DNA of 64,000 bases. Origin: Paenibacillus sp. FSL R5-0912. GTDB taxonomy: Bacteria; Bacillota; Bacilli; Paenibacillales; Paenibacillaceae. This document shows, piece after piece, positions 7,849-16,741 of this stretch. The notes below the pieces were generated by a model that was not told where the DNA came from, ran no database searches, and saw nothing but the letters and a program-made list of their open reading frames with translations. The position numbers were made by a program, and so were the translations under genes. Each line of letters opens with the position of its first letter. The first letter of the stretch is position 1. The stretch is taken from NCBI RefSeq assembly GCF_000758605.1, contig NZ_CP009282.1:7254001-7318000 (forward strand). The letters run 5' to 3'.

Positions 7849-8880
7849 CTACACCCTTCGCGTCAGCCCGCAGGCTTCGGCAATAAGCCGGACGGATGCC
7901 AGCTTATCCTCAAAGCTGTGAATATGCGATGAAATCATCAGCTCCCCGCATTGATATTCCTCCGCCAGCGCCTGCAATTGCTCCCTGACTTCCCTCGGCG
8001 ACCCTACGACCATCCGCTTACGGTTATCCTTAATGGAGAACCTGTCATAAGGTGTATATGTATAATTCATAGCAGTTTCTACAGAAGGAGTGGCGGTGGA
8101 GAGATGCTCTTTCTCCAGCAGTACCAGCGACAGATCCATGCTGGCGGCCAGGCGGTCGGCTTCCTCAGAGGTTCTGGCACAGACAGCAAAAACTGCCACC
8201 AGCGATTGTGGCGTTGCAGCAGCACGGGATGGAGCGAAGCTATCCGCATACTCCCGCACCGCTTCCGCACCCCCGTTCCCGTTGATAAACCGGGCAAAGG
8301 CATATCCGGTCCCCAGCCGGGCGGAGAGCGCCGCACTGGCACTGCTTGAACCCAGCAGCCAGATTTCCGGTGCTGTACTCACGGCAGGTGTAGCCTGCAG
8401 TCCGGCATAGCGGTGTGGAGGTTCCACAGCCCCTGTCTCATCAGACTCATGCAGAAAAGCAATGAGCTCCTTAAGCTGCTGCTCATAACGGTCTATATCC
8501 TCAGGATTCACACGGTTATCCTGCAGCGCCCTGGCGGACAGCGCACTGCCGCCTGCTGCTCTGCCCACACCCAGATCGATCCGCCCGGGATACAAGGCTT
8601 CCATGACGCGGAAGTTCTCGGCGACCTTGTAAGCACTGTAATGCGGGAGCAGCACAGCTCCTGAGCCGATGCGGATCTCCGAAGTTACAGCAGCCAGATG
8701 AGCCATCAGCACCTCCGGACTGGAGCCGGCCAGTCCGGGCGCCGCGTGATGCTCAGCAACCCAGAAGCGGTGATACCCGAGACGCTCTGCTTCGCGGGCC
8801 AGCAATGCTGTCTGGGCCAGTGCCTCCGCAGGCGAGCTCCCTTCAGACACCGGCGATTGATCCAGAATGCTTAATTTCAT
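7849..8880 (-). CDS. LLM-class flavin-dependent oxidoreductase (luciferase-like monooxygenase)
   Basis: 343 residues, a single luciferase-like TIM barrel. The opening LSILDQSPVSEGSSPAEAL, then RFWVAEHHAAPGLAGSSPEV and IRIGSGAVLLPHYSAYKVAE, is typical of the MsnO8/YhbW type that uses reduced FMN and O2. Members oxidise small organic substrates, but the substrate here is unknown. The N-terminus lines up with family members and follows GGAGCTGATCCTAT. The gene lies alone between the tandem repeat array and a membrane methyltransferase-like gene with no sign of co-regulation. Confidence 0.9.
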   Translation of the reverse strand: MKLSILDQSPVSEGSSPAEALAQTALLAREAERLGYHRFWVAEHHAAPGLAGSSPEVLMAHLAAVTSEIRIGSGAVLLPHYSAYKVAENFRVMEALYPGRIDLGVGRAAGGSALSARALQDNRVNPEDIDRYEQQLKELIAFLHESDETGAVEPPHRYAGLQATPAVSTAPEIWLLGSSSASAALSARLGTGYAFARFINGNGGAEAVREYADSFAPSRAAATPQSLVAVFAVCARTSEEADRLAASMDLSLVLLEKEHLSTATPSVETAMNYTYTPYDRFSIKDNRKRMVVGSPREVREQLQALAEEYQCGELMISSHIHSFEDKLASVRLIAEACGLTRRV

Positions 8881-8919
8881 ATAGGATCAGCTCCAATGGG
8901 TTGGATTTTGTCTTCGGCT

Positions 8920-9519
8920 TTAAATATATCTTGGAGTTTTGCGGCAGTAATCATCATATTCCTGTCCGAATACAAGTCTTAGATGTTTCTCTTCCTGCAG
9001 TATCAACAGGTGAATAGCTAGAACGTTAAGCACCAGAATGATCAGGGTCAAGAAATTGGGATACATCAAATACAAACCCGAGAACATAAGATCAAAGCCG
9101 ACAAAAGCAACGTTCCGGCTATATCTATACACCCCCCGGGTGATAAGCTTAGTCGTTGCAGACTTATCTATCCCGACTCTCCATGAGGTACGCATTGATG
9201 TCATAGCGAGAATGAACACTGCACATCCTAAACTAACTATACCCACACCGGCGAAGTTAACAACCGGAAGATTATAATGCCAGCCTATAAAATCGACAAA
9301 ATAAGGTTCAGCTAATGACATAGAGAACCATGTAGCCCCCCAAATGAATGTAGCTATTTTAACTAATCGTTCTGTTAATTTTATTCCGGAGCTTTTCTTG
9401 CCTTTGGCCAGCACATTGGCCTTAATGCTGTTCTTTCTGTACAGAATCACAAGCTTTAACACATAAGAAACCAGGAAAATACAGAATACAATCAGGGATA
9501 AAATATTAAGAGTACCCAT
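8920..9519 (-). CDS. Isoprenylcysteine carboxyl methyltransferase (ICMT)-like membrane protein
   Basis: 199 residues with about five hydrophobic segments. The C-terminal part carries the ICMT/phospholipid methyltransferase pattern: ITRGVYRYSRN after a short loop, two helices, then EEKHLRLVFGQEYDDYCRKT with the conserved EE, FG and Y-Y residues that bind S-adenosylmethionine. The acceptor is unknown; bacterial members act on various membrane substrates. The gene is more AT-rich than its neighbours, which may point to separate acquisition. It starts 30 bases downstream of an AT-rich stretch and has no obvious operon partner. Confidence 0.8.
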   Translation of the reverse strand: MGTLNILSLIVFCIFLVSYVLKLVILYRKNSIKANVLAKGKKSSGIKLTERLVKIATFIWGATWFSMSLAEPYFVDFIGWHYNLPVVNFAGVGIVSLGCAVFILAMTSMRTSWRVGIDKSATTKLITRGVYRYSRNVAFVGFDLMFSGLYLMYPNFLTLIILVLNVLAIHLLILQEEKHLRLVFGQEYDDYCRKTPRYI

Positions 9520-9616
9520 TATAAATTCACTCCCTCAAACATATGAATAGTTGATCATATATTAAATTAATTGTATCCCCTAACCATTTACTTGTCAAAA
9601 GCCTTCCGCGCAGATG

Positions 9617-9649
9617 AAAAGGCGGTCCCGTTACCGTCACGGAACCGCC
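9617..9649 (-). terminator. Rho-independent terminator of the DUF3243 gene
   Basis: In the minus-strand transcript GGCGGTTCCGTGAC pairs with GTTACGGGACCGCC style arms and is followed by TTTT. The stem is about 13 bp. Confidence 0.7.
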
Positions 9650-9714
9650 TAAGCTGAAGCGGGATAGCTGATAAGCCGCTGGTGTTCATCATTTAAGAAT
9701 ATACTGGCTACCTC

Positions 9715-10053
9715 TTAATGCTGCACCATCTTCACCAGCATATGCGCCAGCCGGTGGCGCTCTTCTTTGTTTCCGGCCTTCCACAATTCCAGCAGCAGCT
9801 TCTCCTCACTGTTGCGGGGCTCTTCGTACGCCGCCAGATAATCGGCGATTTTCTCGGCAGCCACAGCCAGCTGCTCATCGCTGAGCCCGATTTTCTGCGC
9901 TAGGTGGATGCGCTTTCCCAAGTAGCTTTTGAAATCCTCGAAATTGTTCAGGATCATTTCCTTCTGCCCCGGCTCAATCCGGTCCAGCGCATCGTTCACC
10001 CGGTGCATCGTCACACTTCCGTCCTTGCTCACCACATGATTATGTTCAGACAT
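9715..10053 (-). CDS. DUF3243 family protein (YmfJ-like)
   Basis: 112 residues. The domain spans most of the protein: DALDRIEPGQKEMILNNFED, then a helical stretch with YLGKRIHLAQKIGLSDEQLA and LLELWKAGNKEERHRLAHML. DUF3243 is a small helical family found in spore-forming Bacillales, of unknown function. The start is the ATG after GGGAGGTGTTCTGT. Upstream in-frame sequence is open for 76 codons but reads as untranslated repeat DNA. It forms a single-gene unit with a terminator. Confidence 0.88.
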   Translation of the reverse strand: MSEHNHVVSKDGSVTMHRVNDALDRIEPGQKEMILNNFEDFKSYLGKRIHLAQKIGLSDEQLAVAAEKIADYLAAYEEPRNSEEKLLLELWKAGNKEERHRLAHMLVKMVQH

Positions 10054-10231
10054 ACAGAACACCTCCCATTTATTAGTGTGCGGTTTCCCACTAATTAACC
10101 AGAGGCCCCGCGGGTGAACCAAACGAAGCCCGCCGAAGGATATAGTAGGATTGATCATCATCCCGTGACACACCGCCTTCCTGCGCAGACTGGAACTTGT
10201 CAGTACTCTCCTGGCACGGGCTGCTAGTGAC

Positions 10232-10409
10232 GCGGACTGAGAATCGCTTATTCGGGCAGAACGGCCGTATTTGCAGATCAAGCGGACTCAGAATCCCTTA
10301 TATATCCGCAGATCCTCATTTCAGACAAAAACACATATGATAACGGAATCTCAGTCCGCTTCGGCGCCAATATGATGATTAATGGAGAAATAAGCGCTTC
10401 TCAGTCCGC
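10232..10409. repeat. Nested inverted repeat of four 21-bp elements
   Basis: Copies at 10232-10252 and 10282-10302 read GCGGACTGAGAATCGCTTAT-like on the plus strand. Copies at 10339-10359 and 10389-10409 are the same element on the minus strand. The outer pair differs at one of 21 bases. The spacing within each pair is 50 bp, so both the outer and inner pairs share a centre at about 10320. The DNA between elements is not conserved. Confidence 0.75.
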
Positions 10410-10560
10410 TTGCGTCAGGTTCAGCTATTCAACTATATAAACCCCATTTAGCAACAACCCTACAACTACCGTTCAGCTGCTGTGTGGGACTGGAGGAATA
10501 CATCAATTCCATAAGCTTGATTCGTTGCCGGCAGAAAGACTCTTAGGAAGCTCTGTAGAC

Positions 10561-10760
10561 ATAAATGTTGTACGTTCTGCAACTTTGATTCCTTGATAGC
10601 AGGGCGTTCGGGCGGATTTTCGTATAAAAATACAAGAATAATCCTGATAAACCCCTTGAACACAGTGAAATCCTTCCTTTTATACAACATTTTGGACTTG
10701 CGCCGATAGGATGAGGGAAATGTTGTATTTTGGGCAGGATTTTGTATAAAGTTACTCTAT
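10561..10760. repeat. AT-rich dispersed repeat, family C, copies near vanY
   Basis: 10561-10636 reads AAATGTTGTACG, then CTTTGATT, then CGGATT and GTATAAA. It matches 51800-51875 in the same order and spacing. A second, partly inverted copy follows at about 10680-10760 (TATACAACAT ... AAATGTTGTATTTT ... TTGTATAAAG). Looser relatives are at 30188-30266. Confidence 0.55.
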
Positions 10761-10916
10761 TTCTGCCCCAGATAGCTGATGATTCGGTGAATTCCAACGA
10801 CAACTACAGCAACCACGGTAAATACGTAAATACGTAAATATGGCATTACGGCAATAGCAGACGCCCGGAAGTCCAACTATTCAGAGGGTGAAGGATAGAA
10901 TATAGAATAAAACCAC

Positions 10917-10943
10917 AAAAAGACCCCGTGAACCATGGGGCCG
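10917..10943 (-). terminator. Rho-independent terminator of the VanY-type gene
   Basis: In the minus-strand transcript GGCCCCATG pairs with CACGGGGTC across a short loop and TTTTT follows. Confidence 0.75.
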
Positions 10944-10962
10944 GCTGTACATCGATTTCACA

Positions 10963-11940
10963 TTAATTCGACACCGGAACGGCATCATAATATTCTTCGA
11001 GGGTAATCCCTCTCTCCGATACGGACGCGGCAATCTCCTTCCCTACATAACGGACATGCCAAGGCTCATAAATATATCCGGTGATCGCCTGCTTGCCTTC
11101 GAGGAACCGTATAATATATCCGTATTCAGCGGCATGATCCGCAAGCCATTCAGCTTCCTTCGTACCGGCAAAGCAGCTTTCGGCCGCACATTTGCCATCA
11201 CTGCCGGACAGGTCTATCGCCAGACCCGTCTGATGCTCGCTGTGTCCGGGCAACGCACTGTAGGTACGGGCTTTCTCTTCACCATCCCGGGCTACATAGT
11301 TATTGAACAGCCTTCTCTGGGTCGCTTCCGAACGGTAGCCGGATACGCCGGCCAGATAAATACCGTCCTTCTTCGCTCCGGCAAACATCTCCTCCAGCGC
11401 CGTGGCAGCTTCACGCCGCAGCATCCGCTTCTCGATCTTCTCCGAGAAAATAAAAGGCACATCAGGATAGACCAGATCGGCCGGCTTATATTTGTCAGGC
11501 AATCTGTACTGCTTATTAACCATGACCGCGATACTCTCCGGTTCGGCGGCAACCATCTCTGCGTCACCATTACTGCCCGAATCCGTAGCCGCCGGCTTAT
11601 CCGTAGGGGCAGGCTTGTCCGTAGGGGCAGGCCTGTCCGTTGGTTCCGGAGCCCCGGCCGCATTATTCTCCCCGCTCGTTGAATCCGCCGGGGCTTCAGT
11701 TACAGCCGGCTCTGGCTCAGCCCCTGTATTATTGCCGGAGCCCTGCTCCTGGCTGTCCGGATCTGCGTTTGGCAGTGCTGAAGTCTCCGGCGCCGTACCC
11801 GGCCCTGCCCCGAGATCGGTACCTGTATTTATATTCGTTCCGTCTTCCCGGGAAGCGGATGGGCTAGTATACTTCCCGATTCCCCAGCCGACAGCAATGA
11901 CAACGATGAACATGATGACAATCTTGGTAGTTCTGGACAT
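10963..11940 (-). CDS. D-alanyl-D-alanine carboxypeptidase, VanY family, membrane-anchored
   Basis: 325 residues. A single hydrophobic segment at residues 7-24 (IVIMFIVVIAVGWGIG) serves as signal anchor. Residues 28-115 are a low-complexity Pro/Thr/Ala/Glu linker with repeated PAPTDKP units. The zinc peptidase domain follows from about residue 140. Its motifs are GVSGYRSEATQ, SEHQTGLAIDLS with the first zinc His and Asp, and EPWHVRYVG with the last His. It should trim the terminal D-Ala from peptidoglycan stem peptides outside the membrane. The start is the ATG preceded by AGGAGG 13 bases away. It has its own terminator and no vancomycin-resistance genes nearby, so a housekeeping role is likely. 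Confidence 0.93.
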   Translation of the reverse strand: MSRTTKIVIMFIVVIAVGWGIGKYTSPSASREDGTNINTGTDLGAGPGTAPETSALPNADPDSQEQGSGNNTGAEPEPAVTEAPADSTSGENNAAGAPEPTDRPAPTDKPAPTDKPAATDSGSNGDAEMVAAEPESIAVMVNKQYRLPDKYKPADLVYPDVPFIFSEKIEKRMLRREAATALEEMFAGAKKDGIYLAGVSGYRSEATQRRLFNNYVARDGEEKARTYSALPGHSEHQTGLAIDLSGSDGKCAAESCFAGTKEAEWLADHAAEYGYIIRFLEGKQAITGYIYEPWHVRYVGKEIAASVSERGITLEEYYDAVPVSN

Positions 11941-12214
11941 ATGCAGTTTCGTTCCTCCTAAAAATCTGTATTCTTCCCAAAAGCTTAGTCTGGTAAACAT
12001 GAATGCTAAGCTATGCCAGCTTCCCGTACAGATCTTCTTCTGATGTGAAGCGGAGCTGTTCATGCATTTATTAGACAGGCTGAAGGGCCGAAATGTTTCA
12101 GTCCGGGCTGATAAATGTGCAGTAGCCCCTTAAAACAAATATTACCATAGAACAATTAGCCGATACGCTAACCGCCCTATGGTAACAAGTTTCACTTATG
12201 AATGTAAAGCGCCT

Positions 12215-14140
12215 TTATCTGGATGAGCCGCGTCCGCCGCGTGAACCGCCGCCGGAGCCGCCACTGCGTCCGCCGCGCGATGAGGTTCCGCCGCTGCTGC
12301 GTCCGCCCGAGCTGAAGCCGCCTTTGCCGCCCTTGGAGCCGCCGCCGGCACTATAACCGCCGCGTGAGCCGCCGCCCTTGGTAGCGGGCGCGCCTGAGCC
12401 GCCGCCTTCATTGCTGCGGGCTACATGCGCCCGGAATTTCGGGCTCGACTTCGCTCCGCCCGGGTTGTACCCGGCACCGGAGCCGGCGCCCTTCGAAGCA
12501 CCATAGCTGAATCCGCCGGCATCCGCGCCTCTGGATACATTGGTGCTGTAGCCGCTGCTCGGGCCGCCGCTTCTGGCACCGCCACCCTTATTGCCGCCGC
12601 GTCCGCCTGCGGCATTCGCTCCAGCGGCATAACCCGGAGCCGGGCTGCTGTCGCCGCCGCTGGCGAAGGCGCCGTAGCCGCCGCCCGGTCTTGGCTTCGC
12701 CGCGCTCTTGCCGGCGGAGTCGCCGCCCCGCGGAGCCGCAGCCGCGCTGTACGCGCTGCGCTTGCCGCCACCGCCTGCCGCGTCCTTACGGCTGCGGCTT
12801 CCGCCTTCCGCAGGCGCACCCCAGCCGCCTGCTTCCTTGCCGCCGCGTCCGCGTCCGCCCGGACGCCCTGCGGCTTCCGCGCGCGGAGCACCGCCGCTGC
12901 GGCCCTGCCCGCGGCCGCCGCGTCCAGCGCGCGCCGCTTCAGGCGCTGCGCTCTGCCGCCCGCCGCGCGGCGAGCCGCCGCCTTGCACAGAGGTGAATTC
13001 GCCAACGCCGAATTCATCCTTCTCGTACCGGCGGCGGTCCAGCCGCTGGGAAATGCCGTGCTCGATCAGTTCGAGCCCGGCGCGTTCACGCGGCGAAGAG
13101 AACGTGATCGCAAGGCCCTTGCCTCCGGCGCGGCCCGTGCGGCCGATCCGGTGAATATAGCTGTCCGCATCCAGCGGAAGATCGTAGTTGAAGATGTGGG
13201 TGATGCCTTCCACATCAAGCCCGCGGGCTGCTACATCCGTAGCAACCAGCAGCTGCAGCTTGGCATCGCGGAACCGCTTCATGACGGCTTCGCGTTTGCC
13301 CTGGGACAAGTCGCCGTGCAATTCGTCGCAGTCATACCCGGCTGCCTGCAGCGCTTCGTTCAGCTTGATGGCCCGGCGTTTGGTCCGGCAGAAAATAATA
13401 GCCAGATACGGACGGTCCCGCTCAATCAGGGCAATAAGCGCTTCTTCCTTATTGCGGTCAGAGCATTCCACCACCTGCTGGCGGATATTGTCCAGCGGAA
13501 TTGGAGACCCGCTCTTGATAATGATATCGAGCGGTTCTTTCATATAATTCGCAGCCAGCCGTTTGATCGGGTCCGGTATTGTCGCAGAGAACAGCATCGT
13601 CTGGCGGCGGTAAGGCACAGCCGTAATGATCGTCTCTACATCCTCCAGGAAGCCCATGTGGAGCATCTGGTCCGCTTCATCCAGCACCAGCATCTTCACG
13701 CCGCCAAGGTCCAGCGTCTCCCGGCGCAGGTGATCCAGCAGCCGTCCCGGCGTTCCGATAATCAGATGTCTGCCGCCTTCCAGCTTGCGGAGCTGCTTCT
13801 CCACATCCTGTCCGCCATAGACTGCCAGAATCTTCACTCCCGTATGCCGCGCCAGCTTGCGCGCTTCTTCGGTAATCTGCAGTGCGAGTTCACGCGTCGG
13901 CGCAAGAATAAGCGCCTGCGGATAAGCCGCCTCTACCCGGATCTTGTCCATAATCGGCAGCAGGAAAGCCAGCGTCTTCCCTGTTCCCGTCTTAGCACGG
14001 GCGATAACGTCCAGACCCTCTACGAGCGGCGGGATCGCTTCTTCCTGCACCGGCGTCGGTTTCACGATTCCCTGCCCCTTGAGCAGATCGTTTAGTACTT
14101 CAGAAACTCCTAATTCTTTAAAACCCGGCAATTGCTCCAC
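12215..14140 (-). CDS. DEAD-box ATP-dependent RNA helicase with long Gly/Arg/Ser tail
   Basis: 641 residues. Residues 1-365 form a complete helicase core: Q motif near residue 30, AKTGTGKT at 49-56, PTRELALQI, LDEADQML, FSATIPD, then ATDVAARGLDV and HRIGRTGRAGG. The remaining about 265 residues are low-complexity, rich in Gly, Arg, Ser and Ala with many RGG, GGRG and SGG runs. This is a much longer RNA-binding-like tail than in CshA or RhlE. Such tails bind RNA loosely and can drive condensate formation. The tail DNA is about the most GC-rich in the window. The start is GTG with a weak upstream site (GTGAG). It stands alone. Confidence 0.93.
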   Translation of the reverse strand: MEQLPGFKELGVSEVLNDLLKGQGIVKPTPVQEEAIPPLVEGLDVIARAKTGTGKTLAFLLPIMDKIRVEAAYPQALILAPTRELALQITEEARKLARHTGVKILAVYGGQDVEKQLRKLEGGRHLIIGTPGRLLDHLRRETLDLGGVKMLVLDEADQMLHMGFLEDVETIITAVPYRRQTMLFSATIPDPIKRLAANYMKEPLDIIIKSGSPIPLDNIRQQVVECSDRNKEEALIALIERDRPYLAIIFCRTKRRAIKLNEALQAAGYDCDELHGDLSQGKREAVMKRFRDAKLQLLVATDVAARGLDVEGITHIFNYDLPLDADSYIHRIGRTGRAGGKGLAITFSSPRERAGLELIEHGISQRLDRRRYEKDEFGVGEFTSVQGGGSPRGGRQSAAPEAARAGRGGRGQGRSGGAPRAEAAGRPGGRGRGGKEAGGWGAPAEGGSRSRKDAAGGGGKRSAYSAAAAPRGGDSAGKSAAKPRPGGGYGAFASGGDSSPAPGYAAGANAAGGRGGNKGGGARSGGPSSGYSTNVSRGADAGGFSYGASKGAGSGAGYNPGGAKSSPKFRAHVARSNEGGGSGAPATKGGGSRGGYSAGGGSKGGKGGFSSGGRSSGGTSSRGGRSGGSGGGSRGGRGSSR

Positions 14141-14555
14141 CTCACTATTTTCCCTAAGTTTTCACTTCATAACTTATATTCATCCATTTATCGGAGTAAT
14201 GTACGCATTCACAAGGCTTGGCCTGCGGCATAAGCCCGTTATCAGGCGGCAACGGCTGCACCGTCCTGCATAGTGTGCTGTGCCAGGACAGCCAGTCCAG
14301 TTATCGCTCTCAGGTATCCGTATCAAACAAAAGCGGAAGAACCCCGTTGCCGGAGCCCTTCCGTTCCACTGGCCCGCAAGGCTGCAGTCGAAGTTCGGTT
14401 TCTGGGGCAGCAGCGATCCACCGGACATTCAGACGGCACTCCATTTGCGTTCCATTACACTTTAATTTTGGGCAAGTTATCTTAATATATTGTACTTGAT
14501 TTCGCGTAGCTTGTGTGCATCTGGGGAAGAATAATTATTTCCCGGGCTTATCCCG
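14141..14555. other. Gene-free region between DEAD-box helicase and UbiB-type kinase
   Basis: About 415 bases. Short open frames occur in several phases on both strands but none has a ribosome site or recognisable protein. CGGAAG...CTTCCG around 14334-14365 can fold as a hairpin with GC-rich interior pairing, without a T-run. Nothing else is assigned. Confidence 0.5.
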
Positions 14556-16226
14556 CTAGAATCTTCCTGATTTGAATATCGAGAACAGCAGCCATACAAT
14601 CATCAGCATAGCGATGACGGAGCCGATCTCCACGATGGGGAAATCCCAGAGCAGCGAAGGCTCGCCGCGCAGAGAGGAAGCCACAATTAGACCGGCCATA
14701 ATAATGCTGAAGGCCAGCAGCACGATACTGAAGGAGAGCCGGTTGCCGACCCGGCTGAACTTGTGCTCCAGATTCTGGAGCTCAGGGACCCCAATCTCCA
14801 CCTTGAGCTTCCCCTTGCTGAGCAGCGCGGAGAGCTGCCGGGCCTGGGCAGGAAGCTCCACCAGACTCTCGGCAAGATCGGCTACTCCGCCGAGCAGCTT
14901 GCGCTGAAGCCGGCTTCCGCTGAATCGCTGCTTCACCAGTTGCCTGCCGAACGGCTCGGCCATCTGCACTATGCTGAAGGCCGGATCGAGGCTGGCGACC
15001 ATGCCCTCCAGCGTCAGCATCGTCTTACCCAGCATCGCGAGATCGGGCGGAATAACCAGCTGGTGCTTGCGGGCAATGCTGAACAGATCATTCAGCGCCT
15101 TGCCGATGCTGACCTGCTTGAACGGGATATCATAATACTGCTCCCGCAGCCGGTCCATATCATCGTGCAGTGCCATACGGTCGGCATCCTCCGGAATCAC
15201 ACCCAGCCGCAGAATGGCACGTACCATCGAATCGGTATTCTTGCGCATCAGTGCGATCACGAGCGCGGACAGCCCATCCTTCATTTCCTCGCTCAGCCGC
15301 CCGACCATCCCGAAATCAATCAAAGCCAGCTTGCCGTCCTCCAGCACCATGACATTGCCCGGATGCGGATCGGCATGAAAGAAGCCATGGATAAAAATCT
15401 GGTTCAGCATCATCTCTACAAGCTGCTGGGCAATAGTCTTGAGCTTGACGCCCTTGTTCAGTAGCTCATCCCGGCGGTTCAGCGTAATTCCGTCCACGTA
15501 TTCCATCGTCAGCACCCGTGTGGAGCTGAAATCCCAATAGATGGCCGGTATATATACATTATCCTGGGCAGACAGATGCCCGGCTATACGTTCGGCGTTG
15601 CGCCCTTCCTGGGCATAATCAAGCTCGGCCATCAGGGCACGGGAGAACTCCTCGACCATCCGGGTTAATCCGTATTGTTTGGCCCAGTCCATCTTCCGCT
15701 CAGCCAGGACGCTTAAATCCAGCAGAATTTCAAGATCCCGGCTCATGGTCCGCATGACACCGGGACGCTGAATCTTGACCGCGACACTCTGGCCGCCGTG
15801 CAGGACGGCCCGGTGCACCTGACCGATGGAAGCTGCAGCAAGCGGATTGTTCTCGAAGTACTCAAAGACCGCATCCATATGCTGATCGAGTTCCTGCTCG
15901 ATAATATTGCGGGCCGTCTCCGCCGAGAACGGCGGCACATTGTCCTGCAGCTTAATAAGCTCTTGTATAATTGAATCCGGCAGCAGATCGGAACGTGTAC
16001 TGGCGAGCTGGCCCAATTTGACAAACGTCGGCCCCAGATCCTCCAGCACCCGGCGGATCCGCTCCCCGAGTGTTACACTTTCGTGAACCTCCTGCGTAAT
16101 AATCCGGCGCGGAAGGGACAGAAGATGATAAAGGCCCAGTTCCTCCACCATATAGCCGAAGCCATGACGCATAAGCGCCATGGCTATTGCCCGGTACCGG
16201 CCGGCATGTCTTATGCGGACTGCCAT
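14556..16226 (-). CDS. AarF/UbiB (ABC1) family atypical protein kinase
   Basis: 556 residues. The family-specific N-terminal motif LGPTFVKLGQLASTR (the KxGQ motif) is at about residue 68-82. The Ala-rich nucleotide loop AAASIGQVHRA follows, then VAVKIQRPGV with the ATP lysine, HADPHPGNVMV and LIDFGMVG (metal Asp). Two hydrophobic helices at the C-terminus anchor it in the membrane. UbiB proteins support quinone or other isoprenoid lipid metabolism; the bacterial Firmicute role is not settled. The ATG directly abuts the TAA of the upstream phasin-like gene, so the two are co-translated. Confidence 0.93.
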   Translation of the reverse strand: MAVRIRHAGRYRAIAMALMRHGFGYMVEELGLYHLLSLPRRIITQEVHESVTLGERIRRVLEDLGPTFVKLGQLASTRSDLLPDSIIQELIKLQDNVPPFSAETARNIIEQELDQHMDAVFEYFENNPLAAASIGQVHRAVLHGGQSVAVKIQRPGVMRTMSRDLEILLDLSVLAERKMDWAKQYGLTRMVEEFSRALMAELDYAQEGRNAERIAGHLSAQDNVYIPAIYWDFSSTRVLTMEYVDGITLNRRDELLNKGVKLKTIAQQLVEMMLNQIFIHGFFHADPHPGNVMVLEDGKLALIDFGMVGRLSEEMKDGLSALVIALMRKNTDSMVRAILRLGVIPEDADRMALHDDMDRLREQYYDIPFKQVSIGKALNDLFSIARKHQLVIPPDLAMLGKTMLTLEGMVASLDPAFSIVQMAEPFGRQLVKQRFSGSRLQRKLLGGVADLAESLVELPAQARQLSALLSKGKLKVEIGVPELQNLEHKFSRVGNRLSFSIVLLAFSIIMAGLIVASSLRGEPSLLWDFPIVEIGSVIAMLMIVWLLFSIFKSGRF

Positions 16227-16583
16227 TTATTCCGTGTGCGTTTCCGGCACGACATCCTCCTGGGTGCGGGGAGCCGTATGGCCCTCCAGCTCGGCCACGC
16301 GGCGCTCAAGCACAGCGATGCGCGATTCCAGTCCGGCAATGTCTCCTTGAACAGGCACCTTGAGCTCCCTTAGCACCTTCTGAACCTGCTCATGTACAGC
16401 GGATTTGAAGGTACCGCGTTCTTCTTCACCGCGCTCCACCAGCCGGTCAACCAGTGCCTTGGATTCCGATGGCGCAAGCTCGCCCCGCTTGACGAGTTCA
16501 TCTACGACCTTTTCAACCTTTTCCTTGCTGACAATGGTGAGGCCCACTCCTAAAGAGATTGCTTTCTTGAACAAATCACTCAT
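16227..16583 (-). CDS. Phasin-like / PHA-granule-associated-like small coiled-coil protein
   Basis: 118 residues, mostly charged helix. It opens MSDLFKKAISLGVGLTIVSK and has a KVVDELVKRGELAPSE segment like phasin/PhaI-PhaF-type proteins. Heptads continue to VLERRVAELEG near the C-terminus. Similar short proteins sit directly before UbiB-like kinases in other Firmicutes, and here the TAA stop is immediately followed by the kinase ATG. No PHA synthase is present, so a role with PHA granules is unproven; it may act with the kinase at the membrane. The ribosome site is AGGGAG. Confidence 0.75.
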   Translation of the reverse strand: MSDLFKKAISLGVGLTIVSKEKVEKVVDELVKRGELAPSESKALVDRLVERGEEERGTFKSAVHEQVQKVLRELKVPVQGDIAGLESRIAVLERRVAELEGHTAPRTQEDVVPETHTE

Positions 16584-16651
16584 GGTACTTCCCTCCCAAA
16601 GATTCCAGTTATGGTTAGAGTATACCCCTTAGCGGGCCAATTCACAAAATA

Positions 16652-16735
16652 ACCCCACAAAGTGGGGCCAAATCTTCGATGATTACTCAGGTACTTTGCG
16701 GGGACACCGAAAATATATACTGTCTTTCATAAAAG
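16652..16735 (+). repeat. Dispersed repeat, family B, copy 1
   Basis: Starts with the short palindrome CCCCACAAAGTGGGG, then GATTACTCAGGTACTTT and CGGGGACACCG, and ends in AATATA and CTTTCATAAAA. The same series occurs at 46829-46912, where the left end overlaps the stop of a chemoreceptor gene. Confidence 0.6.
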
Positions 16736-16741
16736 TCCGGG

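Larger units (their letters stand above)
10054..10962. other. Gene-free region with several repeat elements
   Basis: About 900 bases without a convincing gene. It holds a nested palindrome of four GCGGACTGAGA-type elements (10232-10409) and copies of the AT-rich repeat family C (10561-10760). Two short minus-strand open frames at 10466-10690 and 10543-10803 lie on the repeats, lack ribosome sites and look non-coding. The vanY terminator closes the region. Confidence 0.6.

Noticed and set aside
7268..7921. Open frames across the 51-bp repeats on both strands, giving repeated peptides
   Set aside because: They follow from a repeat unit divisible by three with no stops. No ribosome sites, and units differ in ways that keep DNA stems rather than protein.
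10466..10803. Two short minus-strand open frames
   Set aside because: They lie on copies of an AT-rich dispersed repeat, overlap each other and have no ribosome site.
12425..14095. A 556-codon open frame on the plus strand opposite the DEAD-box helicase
   Set aside because: It mirrors the helicase gene; its length comes from the GC-rich, Gly/Arg-coding tail. It has no ribosome site or recognisable motif, while the other strand has every helicase motif.
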